64,000 nucleotides of DNA, taken from NCBI RefSeq assembly GCF_030317035.1, contig NZ_JASZYK010000002.1, positions 806,001-870,000 on the forward strand, read 5' to 3'. The DNA is from Variovorax sp. J22G73 (lineage in GTDB: Bacteria > Pseudomonadota > Gammaproteobacteria > Burkholderiales > Burkholderiaceae_C). The position numbers and the translations under genes are program-made. The notes beneath the pieces were generated by a model, which searched no databases, had not been told where the DNA came from, and worked only from the letters and a program-made list of their open reading frames with translations. Below, piece by piece: positions 59,155-64,000 of this stretch. Within the stretch, counting starts at the first letter, position 1, and each line of letters opens with the position of its first letter.

Positions 59155-60942
59155 TCAGGCCCTGGCCTTGACGTAGCGGCCGGGAGCCGGCTCGATGGCC
59201 TTGTAGGCCTTGCCGTTGCCATAGTCCTTGGGCGCCGCGACCTGCTTGCCCGCGTGGCCCTTGAGCCATTGTGCCCAGTCGGTCCACCAGCTGCCGGGGT
59301 GCTCCTTCGCGCCGGCCAGCCATTCGACCTGGGTCTTGGGGAACTTGCCGTCGTCGCGCGTCCAGTGGCTGCGCTTGTTCTTGGCCGGCGGGTTGATCAC
59401 CCCGGCGATGTGGCCCGACGCGCCCATGACGAAGCGCTTCTTGCCCGGCAGCAGCTGCGTGGACGCGTAGGCGCCGCCAATGGGCACGATGTGGTCTTCG
59501 CGCGAGCCGTAGATGTAGGCCGGAATGTCGATGCTGCCCAGGTCGAGCTTCTCGCCGCACACGGTGAGCGCGTTGGGCTTGGCCAGCTTGTTCTCGTGGT
59601 ACGTGTTGCGCAGGTACCAGGCGTAGAACGGGCCCGGCAGGTTGGTGGCGTCGCTGTTCCAGTACAGCAGGTCGAAGGGCGGCGGGGTCTCGCCCTTCAG
59701 GTAGTTGCCGACCACGTAGTTCCACACAAGGTCGTTGGGCCGCAGGAAGCTGAAGGTCGAGGCCAGGTCGCCGCCGGGCAGCAGGCCGCCCTTGCCGAGC
59801 TGCATTTCGCGGTAGGCCACCATGGGCTCGTCCACGAAGATGTCGAGGATGCCGGTGTCGCTGAAGTCGAGAAACGTGGTCAGCAGCGTGACCGACGCGG
59901 CCGGCTGCTCGCCGCGCGCCGCGAGCACGGCCAGCGCAGTGCTCAGGATGGTGCCGCCCACGCAAAAGCCCAGCGTGTTGATCTGCCCGGACTTGTTGGT
60001 CGGCGCCGTGATGTCCTGCACCGTGTGGATCGCCTGGATGGCGGCGTTCTCGATGTAGTCGTCCCAGGTGGCTTTTTCCATCGACGCGTCGGGGTTGCGC
60101 CAGCTCACCACGAACACGCGGTGGCCCTGCTCGTTCGCATAGCGAATGAGCGAGTTCTCGGGCTGCAGGTCGAGGATGTAGAACTTGTTGATGCACGGCG
60201 GCACCAGCAGGAACGGCCGCTCGTACACCTTGGCGGTGAGCGGCTTGTATTCGAGCAGCTGGAAGTAGTCGTTCTCGAACACCACCGCGCCCTCGGTGGT
60301 GGCCACGTTGCGGCCCACCTCGAAGGCGCTTTCGTCGGTCATGCTGACGTGGCCCTGCTTCATGTCGTGCAGCAGGTTCTGGATGCCCTTGGCAATGCTC
60401 TCGCCCTGCGTGTCGATGGCCTTCTTCTGGGCTTCCACGTTGAAGGCGAGCGAGTTGCTGGGCGACGACGCGGCCATCCATTGCTCGACCGCGAAGCGCA
60501 GGCGCGCCCGGGTCTTTTCGTCGGCGTCGATGGCCTCGGCCATGCTGAGCAGCGTGCGCCCGTTGAGCAGGTAGACCGCGGCCGAGAAAGCCGACAGCGG
60601 GTTGCTGCCCCAGGCATCTGCCGCGAAGCGCTTGTCGCCCTCGGGCCTGGCGTTGAAACCCTGGCCCCACAGCGCGGTGGCCTCGGCCAAATACTGCTGC
60701 TGGATGGACTGGAGCTTTTCGGGCGCGATGGAGAACTTGGGCAGCTCGGGCAGCTTCATGCCGCCGGGCAGGTCAGGCATTGACGGCATCTGGGGCAGTT
60801 GCCACAGCGGCGTGCCACCCGGCTCGAAGGCCGAAGCCCCTTGCGCGGCGGACTGCTGGAACGACGCCAGCGCCTTGCTCCATCCCTCGGAAAGTGCCTG
60901 CTGGAAGGGCGCGAACGCATCGGCCCCCGTGGGTTGCTTCAT
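59155..60942 (-). CDS. phaC: Class I poly(R)-hydroxyalkanoate synthase PhaC
   Basis: 595 aa from the second of two consecutive ATGs (60942), which has the better AGGAG spacing; 60945 is equally in frame. The PhaC_N domain spans about 110-280. The lipase-like box GFCVGGT holds the catalytic Cys, and VVSWRNPDASMEKATWDDYI, FVMGASGHIAGVINPP (catalytic His) and the acidic residue in DIPAYIYGSREDHIV complete the set. Polymerises (R)-3-hydroxyacyl-CoA at the granule surface. The first 90 residues are Gln/Ala/Pro-rich and variable. Followed by phaA. Confidence 0.96.
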   Translation of the reverse strand: MKQPTGADAFAPFQQALSEGWSKALASFQQSAAQGASAFEPGGTPLWQLPQMPSMPDLPGGMKLPELPKFSIAPEKLQSIQQQYLAEATALWGQGFNARPEGDKRFAADAWGSNPLSAFSAAVYLLNGRTLLSMAEAIDADEKTRARLRFAVEQWMAASSPSNSLAFNVEAQKKAIDTQGESIAKGIQNLLHDMKQGHVSMTDESAFEVGRNVATTEGAVVFENDYFQLLEYKPLTAKVYERPFLLVPPCINKFYILDLQPENSLIRYANEQGHRVFVVSWRNPDASMEKATWDDYIENAAIQAIHTVQDITAPTNKSGQINTLGFCVGGTILSTALAVLAARGEQPAASVTLLTTFLDFSDTGILDIFVDEPMVAYREMQLGKGGLLPGGDLASTFSFLRPNDLVWNYVVGNYLKGETPPPFDLLYWNSDATNLPGPFYAWYLRNTYHENKLAKPNALTVCGEKLDLGSIDIPAYIYGSREDHIVPIGGAYASTQLLPGKKRFVMGASGHIAGVINPPAKNKRSHWTRDDGKFPKTQVEWLAGAKEHPGSWWTDWAQWLKGHAGKQVAAPKDYGNGKAYKAIEPAPGRYVKARA

Positions 60943-61070
60943 CATGTCTCCTGGTCCTCGCCTGAATCGGTACGGATGGCTTGCGTGTTTTGAGTATCCT
61001 GCATTCACAAGGCACCTACAACGCATTCCCCGGCCCTTTCCTGCCGTTCATTTACCAACTGAAACTCCGA

Positions 61071-61415
61071 GTGTTCATCCACCTCATCGTCATCGGCTGG
61101 TTGTACGTCGTCGTCATGATGGCCGTGGCCGAAGCCACCAACACCAATGGCACGGTGCTGGGCGCCATCTTCACATTTCTTTTGTACGGATTGGGCCCGG
61201 TGGCACTGGTGGTTTACCTGATGGGCAGCCCGGGGCGCCGGCGCGCCATCAAGCAGCGCGAGGCCGAGGCGCAGGAAGCCGCCCGGCGCAAGGCGGCAGA
61301 GGCAGCAGAAGCGGCCCATGCACCGGCCGCACGGAAACCCGCGGACTCAGGCCTTCCAGACCAGCGCGGCGAAGCGCCCGCTGACGCCGTCGCGCCGGTG
61401 CGAAAAGAACCGTGA
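61071..61415 (+). CDS. Small membrane protein, conserved hypothetical
   Basis: 114 aa from a GTG at 61071; an ATG 90 bases upstream adds 30 unconvincing residues. Two membrane helices (FIHLIVIGWLYVVVMMAVAE, LGAIFTFLLYGLGPVALVVY) are followed by a basic RRRAIKQREA stretch and an Ala/Glu-rich cytoplasmic helix. Unknown function. Its last 69 bases overlap the 3' end of the antisense pgeF gene. Confidence 0.72.
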   Translation: MFIHLIVIGWLYVVVMMAVAEATNTNGTVLGAIFTFLLYGLGPVALVVYLMGSPGRRRAIKQREAEAQEAARRKAAEAAEAAHAPAARKPADSGLPDQRGEAPADAVAPVRKEP

Positions 61416-62117
61416 CGGGTTGTTGACGGTGCACCACGCGTCGCTGCCGTCGTTGCCATGAATCGAGGAGACGCCCACCGCCCGCAACCGCTGGCGCGCC
61501 AGTGCGGGCAGGTCGGCCAGCCACTTGCCCGCGGCGGGGGAACTGCCCGGCATGCTACGGAAGCACGACGCGGCTTCGGGTGCATGCGCCTCGAACGCCG
61601 CCTTGACCTCGGCGCCCACCTCGAAGGCCTTGGGCCCAATGCAGGGCCCCACCCACGCCATGACCCCGGCGGCGCCCGCGTCCCCGAAGGACTTCAGCGT
61701 CTGCTCCAGCACCCCGCCTGCCAGCCCGCGCCAGCCGGCATGCGCCGCAGCCACGCGCTGGCCGGCCGCGTCGGTGAACAGCACGGGCAGGCAGTCGGCC
61801 ACCATGATGGTGCAGGCCAGCCCTGCGGTGGTGGCCGTGCAGGCATCGGCGGCGGTGCCGTCGCGGACCACGTCCTGCGCCGCATCGAGCGCCACCACGC
61901 CGGTGCCGTGCACCTGCTGCAGGAACACCGGCTGGGCGCCGACGGCTTCGCGCAGCAGCGCCCGGTTGCGCGCCACGTGCGCGGGCTCGTCGCCCACGTG
62001 GTCGCCGAGGTTCAGGCTGTCATAGCGGCCCAGCGACACCCCGCCGTGGCGCGTGGTGCACACGGCGCGCACGTTCGCCGGCGCGGGCCAGTCGGGCACC
62101 AGCCAATGCGCGTCCAT
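61347..62117 (-). CDS. pgeF: Laccase-domain peptidoglycan editing factor (YfiH/PgeF)
   Basis: 256 aa from the ATG at 62117 (a GTG at 62126 is an alternative). Family motifs: CTTRHGGVSLGRYDSLNLGD, QQVHGTGV, the metal/catalytic set VADCLPVLFTD and AAAHAGWRGLAGG, and the late GVSSIHGNDGSDAWC. Known members hydrolyse purine-nucleoside N-ribosyl or muropeptide amide bonds; PgeF edits mis-incorporated L-Ser in peptidoglycan precursors. Follows the MaiA-type gene closely on the same strand. Confidence 0.9.
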   Translation of the reverse strand: MDAHWLVPDWPAPANVRAVCTTRHGGVSLGRYDSLNLGDHVGDEPAHVARNRALLREAVGAQPVFLQQVHGTGVVALDAAQDVVRDGTAADACTATTAGLACTIMVADCLPVLFTDAAGQRVAAAHAGWRGLAGGVLEQTLKSFGDAGAAGVMAWVGPCIGPKAFEVGAEVKAAFEAHAPEAASCFRSMPGSSPAAGKWLADLPALARQRLRAVGVSSIHGNDGSDAWCTVNNPSRFFSHRRDGVSGRFAALVWKA

Positions 62118-62131
62118 CGCCTTCACCCTGC

Positions 62132-62770
62132 TCAGGCTTCCGCGTCGGGCGACTGCGAAGGCTGCGCGCGCTGGAAGGCGTCGAGCTCCATGCAGGCCTC
62201 GAAGGCGGCCATGCTGCGCGGCAGGCCGCTGAAGTCGCAGTCGAAGCGGCGGCCGTTGAACACCTGGGGCACCAGGCAGCAGTCGGCCAGCGTGGGCGTG
62301 TTGCCGTAGCAGAAGGTGCCGCCGGGGTGCTGCGCCAGCTGGCGCTCGAAGGCCAGCATGCCGTCGCGCACCCAGTGGCGGTACCAGGCGTTCTTGGCCT
62401 CGTCGTCGAGCTTCAGGTCCTTCACCAGGTACTTGAGCACGCGCAGGTTGTTCAGCGGATGGATCTCGCAGGCAATGGACTGCGCCAGCGCGCGCACATG
62501 GGCGCGGCCCACCGGGTCGCTCGGCAGCAGCGGCGGCTCGGGGTGCGTCTCGTCGAGGTATTCCATGATGGCCAGCGACTGCGAGAAGCGCTCGCCCTCG
62601 TCTTCCAGCAGCGGCACCAGCATATCGGCCGAGAGCGCGGAGTAAGGGCCGGTGCGGTGTTCGCCGCGCGCGATGTGCACGGGAACGTATTCGTAGTCGA
62701 GCCCCTTCAGGTTGAGCGCGATGCGCACGCGGAACGAGGAGGAGGAGCGGAAATAGTTATGCAGCTTCAT
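62132..62770 (-). CDS. maiA: Maleylacetoacetate/maleylpyruvate isomerase (zeta-class GST)
   Basis: 212 aa from the ATG at 62770. The zeta-class active-site motif SSSSFRVRIALNLKGLDYEY (about 8-27) has the Ser-rich glutathione-activating loop. ALSADMLVPLLEDEGERFSQ, SIACEIHPLNNLRVLKYL and NTPTLADCCLVPQVFNGRRF are the family's later blocks. Isomerises maleyl- to fumaryl-acetoacetate or -pyruvate. A fumarylacetoacetate-hydrolase-family gene begins at 63937, the expected next step, though transcribed from the other strand. Confidence 0.9.
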   Translation of the reverse strand: MKLHNYFRSSSSFRVRIALNLKGLDYEYVPVHIARGEHRTGPYSALSADMLVPLLEDEGERFSQSLAIMEYLDETHPEPPLLPSDPVGRAHVRALAQSIACEIHPLNNLRVLKYLVKDLKLDDEAKNAWYRHWVRDGMLAFERQLAQHPGGTFCYGNTPTLADCCLVPQVFNGRRFDCDFSGLPRSMAAFEACMELDAFQRAQPSQSPDAEA

Positions 62771-62815
62771 GATTTTTCCAAGGATAGCGCCGTCGCGCGC
62801 CGGCTTCGGCAAGGG

Positions 62816-62851
62816 GTTTCAGCAGGTGTTTCAGCAGGTGTTGCTACAGGT
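62816..62851. repeat. Short tandem repeat
   Basis: GTTTCAGCAGGT occurs twice in perfect tandem, followed by a diverged third unit GTTGCTACAGGT. It lies between the maiA start and the TPR gene stop and does not encode protein on either strand as annotated here. A replication-slippage repeat is likely. Confidence 0.6.
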
Positions 62852-62855
62852 TTTT

Positions 62856-63773
62856 TCAGGACCGCGGCGCGGCCTCCAGCACGCAGCGGAAGCCGTCCAG
62901 CTCGGCCTTCGGCGCGGTGGCGGCCCGCCATTCGTCGAGCACGCGGCGCGCGGCCGCCTCCTCGCGCGCGGCGATGCCCAGGCGCCACGGCCCGAGCGCA
63001 CCGGGCGCCTCGTCGGCCCCGTGGTTGTGCTTGCCCTCGCCGAACGGGCGCCCTTCGGAGCAGGCGCGGCACAGCACCTCCATGCTGTCGGTCCAGTTCT
63101 CGGCGAAGGCGTCCACCGCCTTGAAGCGCTCGACCAGCGCCTCGATGTCCTGCGCGCTCGCGCCTTCCACCGACACCTCGTAGGTCGCGTAGGCCGAGGG
63201 CGTGATCAGCTCCAGCGCGTCGAACACCGGCACCTCGCGCTCGCCGCGCAGGCGGTAGCCGTTGGCCGCGCCGTCGTGCAGCACCAGGTCGCCGTAGCGG
63301 TGGCCGCAGGCCGGCGTGGGCACGTTGCGCAAGATGGCGCGCGCCGGGTCGATGCGGTCGGCCCAGACCACCTCGGTGCCCTCGTCGCCGTGCACGCGAA
63401 TGGGCGTGAGGCCGACGAAGTAGTCGACCGGCCCCTCGCCGTCGGGAATGCCGATGCCGTATTGCCGCCAGGCGCGCCGCGCCGTGGCCCAGTCGCCCAG
63501 CGCGGTGGCCGCGATGCCCAGGTTCCACAGCGCGCCTTCGTTGCCCGGCTCGCACTGCACGGCGCGGGCGTTGGCCTGCAGCGAGGCGGCCCAGTCGCCG
63601 CGGTACTTGTGGATGAGGCCGGCGTTGTACCAGGGCGCGGCCCAGCGCGGATGCACGGCGCTGGCCTGGGCGTAGGCCTGGAGGGCGCCGTCCTGGTCGC
63701 CTTCATCGTCGCGCTGGCGACCGAGTTCGTTGAGGGCGTTGGCTTTGCCGGCTTTGCCGATTCGAAGGGGCAT
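62856..63773 (-). CDS. Tetratricopeptide-repeat protein, function unknown
   Basis: 305 aa from the ATG at 63773. Residues about 8-105 hold three TPR units (ALNELGRQRDDEGDQDGALQ, PWYNAGLIHKYRGDWAASLQ, ALWNLGIAATALGDWATARR). The rest is a conserved unknown domain (VDYFVGLTPIRVHGDEGTEV, ACGHRYGDLVLHDGAANGYR, LCRACSEGRPFGEGKHNHGA) with Cys/His residues that might bind metal. No signal peptide. Probably a cytoplasmic adaptor or enzyme. Confidence 0.75.
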   Translation of the reverse strand: MPLRIGKAGKANALNELGRQRDDEGDQDGALQAYAQASAVHPRWAAPWYNAGLIHKYRGDWAASLQANARAVQCEPGNEGALWNLGIAATALGDWATARRAWRQYGIGIPDGEGPVDYFVGLTPIRVHGDEGTEVVWADRIDPARAILRNVPTPACGHRYGDLVLHDGAANGYRLRGEREVPVFDALELITPSAYATYEVSVEGASAQDIEALVERFKAVDAFAENWTDSMEVLCRACSEGRPFGEGKHNHGADEAPGALGPWRLGIAAREEAAARRVLDEWRAATAPKAELDGFRCVLEAAPRS

Positions 63774-63936
63774 GGTGAAACGGGGAATTACGAAGGACAG
63801 CGGAAAACACGAAGGCCCGATATTGTGAGCGCCCCGGCCATGCCGGCAGTTGCTCTCACCCCCGCCGGCAACCGGCGCGGGCCTCTGGCACACTGCCGGC
63901 TTCCCCTTAGGTTTCGCTGAAAAAGGACACGTCGCC

Positions 63937-64000
63937 ATGGCTTCCGAGTTTGTCTTCGCCCCGCCCGCCACCGTTTCGGTTCCCGTGGCCGGCCAGCCCG
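63937..64000 (+). CDS. Fumarylacetoacetate hydrolase family protein, 5' end only
   Basis: The ATG at 63937 has AAAAGGA upstream and encodes MASEFVFAPPATVSVPVAGQ before the window ends. This N-terminus is characteristic of bacterial FAA-hydrolase-family members (fumarylpyruvate hydrolases). With the nearby maleylpyruvate/maleylacetoacetate isomerase it points to gentisate- or homogentisate-type ring-cleavage product degradation. The catalytic region is outside the window. Confidence 0.65.
   Translation, partial: MASEFVFAPPATVSVPVAGQP

Overview
The window looks like chromosomal DNA of a Comamonadaceae betaproteobacterium close to Variovorax. The GC content is very high throughout. It carries class I polyhydroxyalkanoate genes (phaC-phaA, with phaB elsewhere), two Bug-type periplasmic receptors beside CoA-thioester catabolic genes, YghU- and MaiA-type glutathione transferases and cobalamin riboswitch leaders. 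This placement is inferred from gene content; no rRNA or tRNA gene is present to confirm it. I found no CRISPR array, integrase or insertion sequence.

Layout. 1-2921 (minus): a cobalamin riboswitch drives a BtuB-like TonB receptor and a periplasmic binding protein that runs off the left edge. 2940-12838: a RutR-like TetR regulator, two operator-like palindromes, then an eight-gene plus-strand operon: uracil-DNA-glycosylase-like protein, GMC oxidoreductase, NIPSNAP protein, BMP-type ABC importer (four genes) and amidohydrolase. 12871-17338: mixed small genes (APH, VOC, hypotheticals), including a lower-GC patch with orphan or decayed genes. 17471-19172: a NarL-type two-component pair. 19213-29810: esterase, small proteins, a WGR/DNA-ligase-like fusion, a GNAT/RIO-kinase pair, an orphan BtuF-like protein, a GAF histidine kinase and a SET-domain protein.

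30238-42021 (minus): a seven-gene cobalt/B12 operon behind a second cobalamin riboswitch. It encodes a TonB receptor, PepSY membrane protein, CbiM-like permease, CobW and a CobN/ChlI/ChlD-type cobaltochelatase. Its leader shares the -10 region, aptamer 3' end and expression-platform hairpin with the leader at 2554-2921. 42487-49011: KefB/YbaL-type antiporter, DctA, PhaB, DJ-1/PfpI protein, CinA-type deamidase and hypotheticals. 49085-55203: two Bug receptors flank CitE-like lyase, CaiB-type CoA transferase and MaoC hydratase genes, with a divergent LysR gene. That gene set matches the itaconate-type pathway (CoA transfer, hydration, lyase).

55265-55607 is an AT-rich noncoding segment with two 118-bp direct repeats about 85% identical and a perfect 18-bp palindrome. 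55666-64000: flavin reductase, YghU-type and classical GSTs, phaA, phaC, a small membrane protein, PgeF/YfiH, a MaiA-type isomerase, a TPR protein and the start of a fumarylacetoacetate-hydrolase-family gene.

The best candidates for something under-described are the glycosylase-like gene embedded in a nucleobase-type uptake operon, the WGR-ligase fusion, the duplicated B12 leader units and the repeat/palindrome locus at 55.3-55.6 kb.
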